From contig JARGEQ010000126.1 of the NCBI GenBank assembly GCA_029211145.1, positions 62,001-126,000 of the forward strand: a stretch of DNA of 64,000 nucleotides. The letters run 5' to 3'. Under the pieces are notes generated by a model. It was given only the letters and a program-made list of their open reading frames with translations. It had not been told where the DNA came from and ran no database searches. The translations under genes were made by a program, and so were the position numbers. This document shows positions 49,777 to 58,375 of this stretch, piece after piece. The DNA is from Marinimicrococcus flavescens (GTDB lineage Bacteria > Pseudomonadota > Alphaproteobacteria > Geminicoccales > Geminicoccaceae). Numbering within the stretch: position 1 is the first letter of the stretch; every line of letters begins with the position of its first letter.

Positions 49777-49963
49777 TTCGTTTTTCTGTCAGTTGGCGGC
49801 GGTGTCCGGGAACGGATATTGCCGCTTGCATCTTGGGTGCTCAGACTTACGTGCACCCATCCGGCTCAGCTTCTGCTGAAGCTCACGCCTCGCGAGAAGA
49901 GGCGGAGTATCGTCGCACTCGGCGGCCATCCCTGAATGCGGCGTCGCGCGCTTGTTAAATACG

Positions 49964-50110
49964 GTTGAAAAGGGGGACACCCGACTCATTTAACCCCTTG
50001 CGCCCTAAAGCGCCGCAAATCGCACCCCGGCCGGCAGAGACGAGTCAAACGGAGCCGCTGCGGTTAAACCAGGTGGGTGCCCCCGATTTCAACTGTCCCC
50101 TATTTCAACC
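49964..50110. repeat. Imperfect inverted repeat, likely remnant of an insertion
   Basis: GTTGAAAAGGGGGACACCC at 49964-49982 faces GGGTGCCCCCGATTTCAAC at 50075-50093, and the second arm is echoed at once by TGTCCCCTATTTCAACC. The 92 bases between hold no gene. The right edge abuts the point where monophosphatase similarity starts. Similar GGGGACACCC ends occur on many decayed elements, but no transposase is left to identify it. Confidence 0.45.
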
Positions 50111-50115
50111 AGCGC

Positions 50116-50375
50116 TTCGATCACCGCCGCATGGGCTCCAGCGCGCTCAGCCTCTGCCACGTCGCCGACGGCCGGATCGACGCGCTGGTCTCCCTCTACT
50201 GTGCCTCCTCGGACGTGATCGCCGGCCTGCTCACCGTCCGGGAAGGGGGCGGCCTCGCCACCGACTGGACCGATGGCGCCACGCTGCTCGACCAGCGCGC
50301 CGTCGCCGCCGCCACCCCGGGCATCGCCTCCCCTTCATCGAGCGCGCCAGCGGCATCCCCCTGTCCCGAGGCTGA
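50116..50375 (+). pseudogene. Truncated, frameshifted copy of the monophosphatase C-terminus
   Basis: From DHRRMGSSALSLCHVADGRI onward the translation follows residues about 182-264 of the intact upstream gene, with many substitutions. The frame shifts by one base near 50330, within the GIA-S/PFIERASGIP region, after which the other frame carries the rest of the match to the stop at 50375. The first two thirds, including the metal-binding motifs, are missing. It is a dead tandem copy. Confidence 0.8.
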
Positions 50376-50410
50376 CCCGCCACCCGAACCCGGCCCCGCC
50401 GTCACCGCCA

Positions 50411-50440
50411 CGCAAGGCGCTGCGCGCGGCCGTTTTCTTT
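50411..50440 (+). repeat. Terminator-like dispersed repeat
   Basis: CGCAAGGCGCTGCGCGCGGC followed by CGTTTTCTTTC lies just after the pseudogene, in the same relative place as the true terminator after the intact copy. It may have been duplicated with the gene. Confidence 0.55.
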
Positions 50441-50514
50441 CGATGCTCAGGGGTCGGGAGCGTTGCATGGCCCGGCCTCGCTCCCCGCGACTGGAAATGC
50501 CCGCCAGTTCAGAT

Positions 50515-50557
50515 GGTTAACCGCCGTTAATCATTTCTGGCATGATCAACGCGGCGC
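50515..50557 (+). repeat. Flanking repeat, left copy (TTAA-containing)
   Basis: GGTTAACCGCCGTTAATCAT, then a variable six bases, CATGA and a AACGCG-type end. It matches the sequence at 51972-52016 over its whole length with few changes. The two TTAA are six bases apart here. It lies 117 bases before the orphan gene and could act as its promoter region. Confidence 0.55.
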
Positions 50558-50673
50558 TTTGTCTCCGCCGGGCGTCCCCCGGCCGGGGTAGCCGATGTGT
50601 GGGACTGAGCCTCCGGCGGCCTGCGCGCTAGGCTTTTCGGCTCCACCCGCACCATGCCGGAGGCGCCGACACC

Positions 50674-51918
50674 ATGCTGATGCAGACCCGGCCGCAGCCC
50701 GGCGGTCCCGACCGGCTCACCACCCTTGGCGCCCTCGGCACGGCCGCCATGGTCAAGCGGCTCGGAGAGCTGGCCAGGCGGGCCATGGCAGCCGGAATTA
50801 GCGACGTCGACGCCATCACCGACGCGATCTTCCATGCCCTCCATCCGGCCCGCCTCGGACGGAAGCTGCAGCGCGGCGAGCCGGGCTTCCGGCAGCTCAG
50901 CCGCCAGTGGCTGGCCCTGCGGGACGGGATCGTCCGGCCGCTGGTCCGCCGCCTGCGGAGCCTTCCGGCGACCCCAAAGGCGAGGCCGCCCGCCATCCGG
51001 CGCGGAACGCACGAGCCGGTGCCGGTGGACCAGGGCCTCGTGGCCAGGGCCTTCGGCTGGTCGTCGGGGAGCATGAGCGGCGGGCCGGGCGCCGGCTCGC
51101 TGCGACGTGGCGACATGCCGCCCGACGTGCACGGAAGGCGGCGGCTGATCGTCAGGATCGGCCCCGCCGACGTGATCTATCTCGACGGCAGCCGGGGCTG
51201 GGTGCAGAGCCGTGCCGGGTTTCGCAGCGACGTCAACTTCGCGGCGCTGGCGGATGCGGGGCGGCGCGGCCGTCCCCTGCAGCGGCTGGCCCTGGCCGAG
51301 ATGGAGCTGCTGCGGGGGATCGCCACCAGCGTGAGCCTGCCGCTGTGGCTCGCCGATACCGGCCTCACCGCCACCCGCTTCGTGCTGGCGCACCGCGAGG
51401 ACTTTCCCCGCTGGCTCGCCGCTGCACGGCTGTTCCTCGAGGCCCGCCGCAGGATGACGCGGCACGCGCCCAACCTCCTGCGCCTGCTGGAGCGCAAGGC
51501 GCTGGCCGAGGTGGCGCGGCGCATCCCCGGCGAGATCACGGGCCAGCAGACGGCCCGGTTCCTGGGGCAGATGCTGGGAATGATCGTGGCGCGCAAGCTC
51601 GACTTCTCGACCGCGCTCAGGGCCATCCGCACCATCGGCTCCATCGCCGCCAAGGTGGTGCTGCCGGGCCGCGCCGCCGCCCGGCTGGTGCGGCTGCTGC
51701 GCCGCGAGGGCATCGCCGCCAGCATGGCAGAGGCAAGCCGCATCGTCCGCGAGCGCGCCATGGCCGGGCGAATTGCCGAGGCAGCGATCGCCGACATGAT
51801 CCTGGCCCTGCACCGCCTGCGCAGCGCCGTTCCCGCCGCCGCCCGCGATCGCGAGACCGCCCTGCTCCTCGCCGAGGCGACCCCACGCGCAACGCCGCGG
51901 CCGGCACTGGTCCTGTAG
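50674..51918 (+). CDS. Orphan helical protein of unknown function
   Basis: The family is not recognised. The 414-residue protein is rich in Arg, Ala and Leu, without a signal peptide or clear membrane segment. A helical N-terminal part (about 15-95) is followed by a low-complexity basic/Gly linker (100-150), a short beta-like RLIVRIGPADVIYLDGSRGW (about 152-171) and a long helical C-terminal part (190-400) with repeated RxxARLVRLLRR-type segments. The ATG at 50674 has GGAGG ten bases upstream; a second ATG is two codons in. It is framed by two copies of a 43-45-bp repeat, lies among pseudogenes and repeats, and has no functional neighbours. Confidence 0.6.
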   Translation: MLMQTRPQPGGPDRLTTLGALGTAAMVKRLGELARRAMAAGISDVDAITDAIFHALHPARLGRKLQRGEPGFRQLSRQWLALRDGIVRPLVRRLRSLPATPKARPPAIRRGTHEPVPVDQGLVARAFGWSSGSMSGGPGAGSLRRGDMPPDVHGRRRLIVRIGPADVIYLDGSRGWVQSRAGFRSDVNFAALADAGRRGRPLQRLALAEMELLRGIATSVSLPLWLADTGLTATRFVLAHREDFPRWLAAARLFLEARRRMTRHAPNLLRLLERKALAEVARRIPGEITGQQTARFLGQMLGMIVARKLDFSTALRAIRTIGSIAAKVVLPGRAAARLVRLLRREGIAASMAEASRIVRERAMAGRIAEAAIADMILALHRLRSAVPAAARDRETALLLAEATPRATPRPALVL

Positions 51919-51971
51919 GCGCGGGCCGAGCCTCCCGACCGGATCCGCCGGAGTGCCTGCCGGGCGCTGAA

Positions 51972-52016
51972 GGTTAAGGCGCCGTTAATCATACCTAGCA
52001 TGACTAACGCGCGCCG
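51972..52016 (+). repeat. Flanking repeat, right copy (TTAA-N7-TTAA)
   Basis: GGTTAAGGCGCCGTTAATCA, then ACCTAG-type bases, CATGA and TAACGCG. It is a near copy of 50515-50557 on the other side of the orphan gene. The TTAA-N7-TTAA spacing equals the CtrA recognition pattern, but one match in 64 kb proves nothing. Confidence 0.55.
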
Positions 52017-52025
52017 TTGCCGTCA

Positions 52026-52058
52026 CGCAAGGCGCTGCGCGCGGCCTTTTCTTCTGTT
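52026..52058 (+). repeat. Terminator-like dispersed repeat
   Basis: GCAAGGCGCTGCGCGCGGCC followed by TTTTCTTCTGTTTC is the best-conserved copy of the family. AAGGC can pair with GCCTT around it. It lies 108 bases after the orphan gene's stop and could terminate that transcript. Confidence 0.6.
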
Positions 52059-52164
52059 TCTCTGTTTATTGGCGGCGGTGGCGGCGGCATCAGTGCAGGT
52101 GGCGCAAGCGGCCGGGTCAGTCTCGTGAAGCCGAAGGACGTTGCCAAGCACCATTGCATCCCGC

Positions 52165-55029
52165 TTACGCCTGCGCCCCCGCCCGTGCCTGATTCAACGC
52201 GAAAAGTCGCTGCAGCACCTCCTCGTCGCCCAGATCGGCCGGCCAGCCGTAGGCGGCGGCGACCGCCTCGTCGAGCGCGCGGTGGGCGTTGTCCAGCCAT
52301 GCCGGGCGCTGGTTGTAGAGATTGGTGAGTGTCCGCTTGCGCAGTTCCTTCGCCGCCGCCTCGTCGACGGGCAGAACCCGGTCGGGATAGCCCGGCACCA
52401 CCTCGGGGACGCGTCTCACGAGACCGTCGGGGTCCAGCCACGCCTCGCGCTACGCGTTCAGTTGCCGGGCGGCCTCGGCGATCCGCCGGGCACGGGGGTC
52501 GTTCCGGTAGTCCTCGCTCGGGATGTTCGGGGTCAGGCCCCCCGGGAAGAGGAAGGTCTCGAACGTGGTGGACGGCGTGTAGCGCGGATCGTTCCCAACC
52601 CCCAGCCAGGTGCACAGACGCAGGGTCCAAAGCTCGTGAATGCGCGACTGCAGGATGCCGAACGTGGTGTCGTCGGAACGCGCGATCACGATGAGTTGAC
52701 TGTCAGGAACAACTCCGGGGGCAAGCCAGGCGAAGAGGCGGTGCTTTGCCACCCGGGGCGTGACCACCGCACGGACGCATCCCTCGAGCGACGCCACATA
52801 CCCGGCCGTGGCTCTACGTGCCGCCACCAGAACTTCTTGTAGATTTCTCGCCTGTTCGTGGTGCGCGCAGGCCAGACATTCGCGCGCACGTAACCGAACG
52901 GCTGCTCATAATATGCCGCCTCCTGCTGGGTCATCTCCCAGCCGAAATCGATGATCCACATGTCGCGCGGGCGCCGCGTGACATCCAGGCCATTGATCCA
53001 TGGGCGTAGAACGTCGCCATTCAGTCGGCCATTGGGGTTCGTCGGCGCTTGCAGCCACTGCCGGGCCAGATCGCCCGAAACATCGAACGCTCCGCCCTTC
53101 GTATCGCCCATGAACGCAACGCCCGCATTCTCGCGCAGCCTCGCCACCCGGGTCAGATCGACTCCCCCGCAAGCGCGCCGGGCCGTAAGGTCACTGAAGA
53201 TTTCTGCGACCTGCTCGCCGGCGAGACGGGTCTGCACCAACGTGCCGTCAGCCTTCGAGGTGAAGCACACCAGCGAGACCCGCACGCTGGCGCCGTCCAC
53301 CACCCATGGCTCATCGGCCCAAGCTTCGTAGAGGCGCTGCGTCGTGGCGATGCGGTCGAGCACCTTGCGGTTCGCGCCGCCACGGATCGAGTTGGTCGCC
53401 ACCAGCCCGACGCAGCCCGCGCGGCCCGCCTCGACCTGCTCTCCGGCCTTGGCGAACCAGTAGCAGACCAGATCGGCCTCGGCGGGAACGCGTCCCCGGA
53501 ACGTCGCGAACATTCTGTCGACATGAGGATCGCCGAGCCCTTCGCGCAGGAGCTTCCCGCCGAGAAAGGGCGGGTTGCCGACGATGGCGTCGGCTTGCGG
53601 CCAGCGCGCTTCGCTGCCGTCCGCACCGAAGAGCGCATCCCGGCGTTCGATCGTGTCGAGCGGCCGAAGGACGGGGTTTTTTGAAACCGAGAAGCCGTGG
53701 CGCTGCATCCACTGGATCTCGCCGATCCACACCGACACCCGCGCCAGCTCGGCGGCGTAGGGATTGAGCTCGATCCCCAGAAGCTGCTCGGGTCCGACGC
53801 CCGGAAACTCGCGCTGCAGGCCCAGCGCCTCGGCCTCGATCATTGCCCGCAGCTCCAGATCCTTCAGGGTCTGCAGGGCGAGGTACAGAAAATTGCCGGA
53901 GCCGCAGGCCGGGTCCAGCACCCTGAACGCGCGCAGCCGGTCCAGAAAGCCGCGAAGCAGATCCTTGGCCGCGTTCCCGGCTCTGGTGCGGGCACTGGCG
54001 CTCCTCGCGCTTTTCGCCCGGGACATCGCGTCAGCGATCTTCGTGCGCACCTCCTCCCATTCGGCGCGCAGCGGGCGCTCGATCACCGGCTCGATGATCT
54101 GCATGATCTTCTCGCGGTCGGTGTAATGGGCGCCGAGCTGGCTGCGCTTGTCCGGATCGAGGCCGCGCTCGAAGAGGGTGCCCATCACCGAGGGGTCGAT
54201 CTCCGACCAGTCCATGGCCGCGGCATCGAGGGCGAGCTCGATCTCGGGCCTGGAGAGCGCAAGCGCCGAATCGTCGTCGAAGAGCCCGCCGTTGAACCAC
54301 GCGATGGACTCGAAGCCGACGATGCCGCCCGCGCCCATGGCGCCGAAGAGCTGGCGTGCCATGGGCTCGAACTGCGCCGGGTCCGGCTTCGCCGCCTCCA
54401 GCATCCGCGTGAACATCGTGCCGGGCAGCAGCCCGATATCCTCGGCGAACATGCAAAAGATCAGGCGATTGATGAAATGGGCCACCATGTCGGGAGCATG
54501 GCCCTTGGCGCGCAGATCCCGGGCGAGCGCCGCGAACTTGCCGGCGGCGATCTCCGTCACCGTGCGGCGCGTCAGGCCCGGCCGCAGGCGCTCGGGCTCG
54601 GAAAAGGCCCACTTGAGGAGCCTGAGCTTCGTCGGCTCGCGGAGATCCTCCAGCGTGAGGTCGTGCCGGTGCGATACCGCGTTCGTCCAGTTGGTGACGA
54701 TCCGGAAATGGTCGAGATTGCAGACGATCAGCAGCGGCGGGTTTTCCAGCGCCAGGGCGTAACGCTTGAGCTGGTCGATCATCGAGGCTTTTCTTCTTCC
54801 CCTTGTACTCCCAGCCGAAATGCCCGCTTTTCCAGGCATCGGCCCAACCCTCGCCGCCCGTGGTCTTCGTGGCGCCCTTCTCGAAGTAGAACCACTCCCC
54901 GCCGGGGTCTGCCTCGCCCGGGGTCGACTCGCCGAGCAGACGGCAGAGATCGATGAAATGCTCCTGCGCCGCCTGACTCTCGTTGCGCGAGGCGTTCTTC
55001 CACTTGGCGATGAACCGTTCCGGCGTCAT
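52165..55029 (-). pseudogene. MmeI-like type IIL restriction-methylation enzyme, broken
   Basis: Read on the minus strand from 55029, about 955 codons follow the MmeI/YeeA layout: N-terminal nuclease region ending FGWEYKGKKK, a helical spacer (WTNAVSHRHDLTLED onward), the methyltransferase with ACGSGNFLYLALQTLKDLE (motif I) and AIVGNPPFLGG (motif IV NPPF), a target-recognition region and a C-terminal helical end. The frame changes near 54779 (after KKKSLD) and near 52798 (after EPRPGM), and an in-frame TAG interrupts it at 52450-52452 (RQLNA-stop-REAWL). The three pieces join into one normal-length protein, so the gene is either decayed or hit by sequencing errors. No separate specificity or restriction gene is present. 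Confidence 0.82.
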
Positions 55030-55330
55030 GACCCGGATCTATCGACGGTTTGGAATAGCCGCATCCTCCCGCCCGGAAAGCGTTGCCGCAATCCGCGCTG
55101 CGCCGATGAGCGAAGCTCCCGGATGACAACGGAGCGTGCAAACCGCGTGGCCGACGTCATGCTCAGCCCCTCTTCACCTTTCCCGGCCGTCCTGCCGGCG
55201 TGAGACTCCCTGAATGCGAGACGACCCACCGCCGCACCGCTCCCACCACCAACGAGAATGCCCAACAGGCATTGATGACCAGTAAAGCCGCCGAGGCCCG
55301 GCACCATCCCCAACCGACAGAGTCAAAGAA

Positions 55331-55360
55331 TCCAGCCGCGCAGCGCCTTGCGCGGCGACA
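55331..55360 (-). repeat. Terminator-like dispersed repeat (minus orientation)
   Basis: A perfect 7-bp GCCGCGC/GCGCGGC stem lies around AGCGCCTT, with the family core GCGCAAGGCGCTGCGCGGC on the minus strand. The T-run beyond it is weak (ATTCTTTG). It lies in the gene-free stretch upstream of the methyltransferase pseudogene. From 55030 to 55440 nothing else is recognised except an AT-rich patch near 55395-55425 that could hold a promoter. Confidence 0.5.
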
Positions 55361-55620
55361 CCGCCGCCGCATCCTCGACGTCCGCCCGTCTTGGCTTATT
55401 TTCCTATATCGTGTTATCCTTGCGCGATCCCTCCTTGCGCGCGAGGGTCCATGCGCACCGCCGAACCCGCTGGTCACGGTCCGGAGCCCGTGAATGTGGT
55501 GGCCCTCGACTGCGAGGGCTTCGCGTTCCGGCGCGGCATCGACGGACCTGAGGGCGCGTTCGGAACAAGCAGGCGGCTGCGGGGCCGGCACGCGCGCGAT
55601 GCACCTTCCAGTGGCACGAC

Positions 55621-56200
55621 CGAACCCGAGAGCGCTCCACGCGGCGGTACCGGTCATGCCGGCATCTACAGCGGCACGGACGAACCCGAGAGCGCGTCAG
55701 ACAGCGGTGCCGGTCATGCCGGCATCTACGGCGGCACGAACGAACCCGAGCGTTCGCGCGCTGGCGCAGTGAAGCTCGCCGTCGGGAACGGCACGAACGA
55801 TTCCGCGAGCCGGTCGGTCAGAGCGTCCGCCACGGGTTGCACGAACGAACCCGAGAGCGCTCCACGCGGCGGTACCGGTCACGCCGGCATCTACAGCGGC
55901 ACAGACGATCCCGAGCGTTCGCGCCCGGGCACAGTGAGGCGCGCCGCCGGGAACGGCACGAACGATTCCGCGAGCCGGTCGGTCAGAGCGTCCGCCACGG
56001 GTTGCACGAACGAACCCGAGAGCGCTCCACGCGGCGGTAGCGGTCATACCGGCATCTACAGCGGCACGAACGAACCCGAGAGCGCTTCAGACAGCGGTGC
56101 CGGTCATGCGGGCATCTACAACGGCACAGACGAACCCGAGCGTTCGCGCGCTGGCGCAGTGAGGCTCGCCGCCGGGAACGGCACGAACGAACCCGAGGCC
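55621..56200. repeat. Mosaic 'CGAACCCGAG' repeat array, second locus
   Basis: Ten units in three main kinds follow each other: 60-bp units (at 55621, 55681, 55846, 56011 and 56071), 57-bp units (55741, 56131 and a related one at 55906) and 48-bp units (55798 and 55963). Each begins CGAACCCGAG or CGATCCCGAG/CGATTCCGCG and ends GGCACGAA/GGCACAGA or similar. All unit lengths are multiples of three, so the plus-strand frame stays open with GTNEPE-like joints, but the differences between units change residues freely. The frame runs on antisense through sufE, which argues against a gene. The 55440-55620 lead-in also shows nothing recognisable. Confidence 0.75.
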
Positions 56201-56305
56201 CCGGGGGGCTTCATGCAACCGCCGGAACGGCGCCCGTATCCCGCGTCCCCGCAGGCATCGGGGAAGAGGCCGGGCCGCCCGCGTAGCGCGCCTTGCCCCG
56301 CCGCC

Positions 56306-56767
56306 TCACCCCGCGGCGGCGCGGGCCTCGGGCGTCACGCCGGCATAGATCCCGGCGAGCTGCCGGATGCGGTTGATCATCGAGTAGAGGCCGTTGGAGC
56401 GGCCGGGGGTGAGGAAGTTCTTGAGGCCGATCTCCTCGAGGACGGTGGGCGGGTTGGCGAGGATCTCCTCGGCCGTGCGGCCGTCATAGAGGCGCAGCAG
56501 CAGGGCAATGAGCCCCTTGACGATGATGGCGTCGCTGTCGGCGGCGAGGTGGATGCGACCGGCCTGCTCGTCGAGCTCGGCCACCATCCAGACCTGGCTC
56601 TGGCAACCGCGGACCCTGTTGCCCTCGGTCTTGTGGCGCTCGTCGAGCGGCGCCAGGCGCTTGCCGAGGTCGATGATGTACTCGATCCGGTCGCGCGGGT
56701 CCTCGAGCAGCTCGAAATCCTCCTTGAGCTCGCGCTGGGTGTCGGCGATCGTCGCGTCCTCTGCCAT
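56306..56767 (-). CDS. sufE: Cysteine desulfurase sulfur acceptor SufE
   Basis: SufE takes sulfur from SufS and passes it to the SUF scaffold for iron-sulfur cluster assembly. The 153-residue protein has the acceptor cysteine in RVRGCQSQVWM (about 55), an acidic N-terminal helix region (ELKEDFELLEDPRDRIEYII) and ALLLRLYDGRTAEEI, followed by FLTPGRSNGL. The ATG at 56767 has CGGAG seven bases upstream; a TTG at 56797 would add ten residues without similarity. The other suf genes are not in the window. Its product would serve LipA, among others. Confidence 0.93.
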   Translation of the reverse strand: MAEDATIADTQRELKEDFELLEDPRDRIEYIIDLGKRLAPLDERHKTEGNRVRGCQSQVWMVAELDEQAGRIHLAADSDAIIVKGLIALLLRLYDGRTAEEILANPPTVLEEIGLKNFLTPGRSNGLYSMINRIRQLAGIYAGVTPEARAAAG

Positions 56768-56913
56768 GGGCTCCGGCCTGTGCTTGTCCTGCGGCAAAGA
56801 TGGGGCCTGGACGGGCCCGGATCAATCCGTGCGGCGCCGCAGCGGCCTTGCCTCCGGCCGGCCGGTCGGGGCAAAGAGGCGGCTGCCCTTGCAACGGATC
56901 GAGGATCCCGCTC

Positions 56914-57627
56914 ATGCGCATTACCGGCACGGCCACCGCCCTCGTCATGCTCTGCCTCGCCGCCGGCACGCTGCCGGCGATGCCGGCGGCGGCCCAGCAG
57001 GCCACGGCCTCGCAGGACGGCGTCACCATGCTGCAGCTCAGCGAATCGGCGCGCCGCGAGGTGACCCCGGATCTCCTGACGGTGGTCCTCGGCCATCGCG
57101 CCGAGGCATCCGAGGTCGCCAAGGCCCAGGAGGAGGTCAACACGCGCATCGCCCGCGTCCGCGACGCGGTCGCCGGCAAGGAGGCGATCCGCCTCGCCAC
57201 CGGCGGCTACAATACCTGGATGGAGCGCCGCGAGGACGAGAGCAGCCGCTGGGTCGCCCAGCAGACGATAAGGCTGGAGAGCAAGGATTCCGGCCTCCTG
57301 CTGGAGACCGTGGGCAGCCTGCAGCAGGAGGGGCTCGCGGTCGAGGGGATGCACTGGAGCCTCACCGCCGAGCGCCGCCGCGAGCTGGAGCGCGAGCTGA
57401 TCGACGAGGCGCTGGAGGCCCTGCGCTCCACCGCCGGCAAGGCGGCGGCCTCGATGGGCATGAGCGTCCAGGGCTGGTCGGGCATCGCTTTGGGCCAGAG
57501 CGGCGGCGGCCACTTCCCGCCGCCCATGCCGCGCATGGCGGCCATGAAGGCGGAGGCCGCGCCGGTGGCCGAGCCCGGCACCACGGTGGTCGAGGTGAGC
57601 GTCTCCGGCGAGGCCCGCCTGCGCTAG
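56914..57627 (+). CDS. SIMPL-domain (DUF541) exported protein
   Basis: This 237-residue protein has a signal peptide (1-28, ending PAAAQQ) and a SIMPL/DUF541 domain (about 38-235; LQLSESARREVTPDLLTVVLG, then helical and strand segments ending TTVVEVSVSGEARL). Homologues are periplasmic or outer-membrane-linked, and one E. coli member lowers oxidative stress; the biochemical role is unclear. The ATG at 56914 has GAGGATCCC upstream. It is divergent from sufE, with 146 bases between the start codons. Confidence 0.88.
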   Translation: MRITGTATALVMLCLAAGTLPAMPAAAQQATASQDGVTMLQLSESARREVTPDLLTVVLGHRAEASEVAKAQEEVNTRIARVRDAVAGKEAIRLATGGYNTWMERREDESSRWVAQQTIRLESKDSGLLLETVGSLQQEGLAVEGMHWSLTAERRRELERELIDEALEALRSTAGKAAASMGMSVQGWSGIALGQSGGGHFPPPMPRMAAMKAEAAPVAEPGTTVVEVSVSGEARLR

Positions 57628-57702
57628 ACTAGTCGCGGCTGAGGCCGTGCGCCGCCGCAGGGCGGGTTGCGGGGCCGTGGCCGGGGCATGACGACGGGGC
57701 CG

Positions 57703-57740
57703 TGCAAGGCGCTGCGCGCGGCCTTTTCCTCTTTCTTCTG
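57703..57740 (+). repeat. Terminator-like dispersed repeat
   Basis: GCAAGGCGCTGCGCGCGGCC followed by TTTTCCTCTTTCTTCTG. It lies 75 bases past the SIMPL gene and before ohr, and is likely the transcription terminator of the former. Confidence 0.6.
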
Positions 57741-57923
57741 TCGGTCGACCGGGAGCACGGGCGTCGGCCGCCGGACCGGCAGGTGCCGCACCCTCGGACC
57801 GTGCGGTTCCGGCAGTCGGGAGCCGCTCCGGCATGCCAGCCGCCCGTCTCGCTCATGGCGGACGGCGGCGGGCGGGGCTATGGTCGATGACTGGTGCGAT
57901 CTGCAGCCCAAAGGGAGGCTTCC

Positions 57924-58349
57924 ATGCCGGTCGACGTCAAATACACCACCCAAGCCACTGCCACCGGCGGCCGCGACGGCCGGGCCAAGACCAAGGACGG
58001 CTCGCTCGACGTCAAGCTCTCCACGCCCAAGGAGCTGGGCGGCGGCGGCGGGCCCGGCAACAATCCCGAGCAGCTCTTCGCCGCCGGCTACGCGGCCTGC
58101 TTTCTGGGGGCCATGAAGCACGTGGCCTCGCAGGGCGGGCCCAAGGTGCCCGAGGGCACCACGGTGACCGCCCAGGTGGGCATCGGTCCGCGCTCGGAGG
58201 GCGGCTTCGGCATCGATGTGGGCCTCGACATCTCCCTGCCCGGCATGGACCGCGCCGAGGCCGAGGCGCTGGTCGAGAAGGCCCACCAGGTCTGCCCCTA
58301 CTCCAACGCCACCCGCAACAACGTCCCGGTCCGCCTGCGCGTCGTCTGA
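57924..58349 (+). CDS. ohr: Organic hydroperoxide resistance protein (Ohr)
   Basis: Ohr reduces fatty-acid and other organic hydroperoxides with a thiol pair, using lipoylated proteins as electron donors in known cases. The 141-residue OsmC-fold protein shows the conserved NPEQLFAAGYAACFLGA (peroxidatic Cys, about 58) and HQVCPYSNATRNN (resolving Cys, about 124), and the catalytic Arg is also expected near the N-terminal third. The ATG at 57924 has GGGAGG upstream. The usual repressor OhrR is not in the window. It converges on the next gene, with 26 bases between the stops. Confidence 0.95.
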   Translation: MPVDVKYTTQATATGGRDGRAKTKDGSLDVKLSTPKELGGGGGPGNNPEQLFAAGYAACFLGAMKHVASQGGPKVPEGTTVTAQVGIGPRSEGGFGIDVGLDISLPGMDRAEAEALVEKAHQVCPYSNATRNNVPVRLRVV

Positions 58350-58375
58350 TCTTCTGCCAGTTGCGGCCCGGCGGC

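Noticed and set aside
55621..56200. Possible CRISPR array
   Set aside because: The shared core is only about 10-16 bp, the intervening sequences are themselves repeated in three types, and no cas genes are present.
55391..57064. A 557-codon plus-strand open frame covering the repeat array
   Set aside because: It continues antisense through sufE and into the SIMPL gene out of frame with it. The repeat units do not show synonymous bias, so the frame is a by-product of unit lengths divisible by three.
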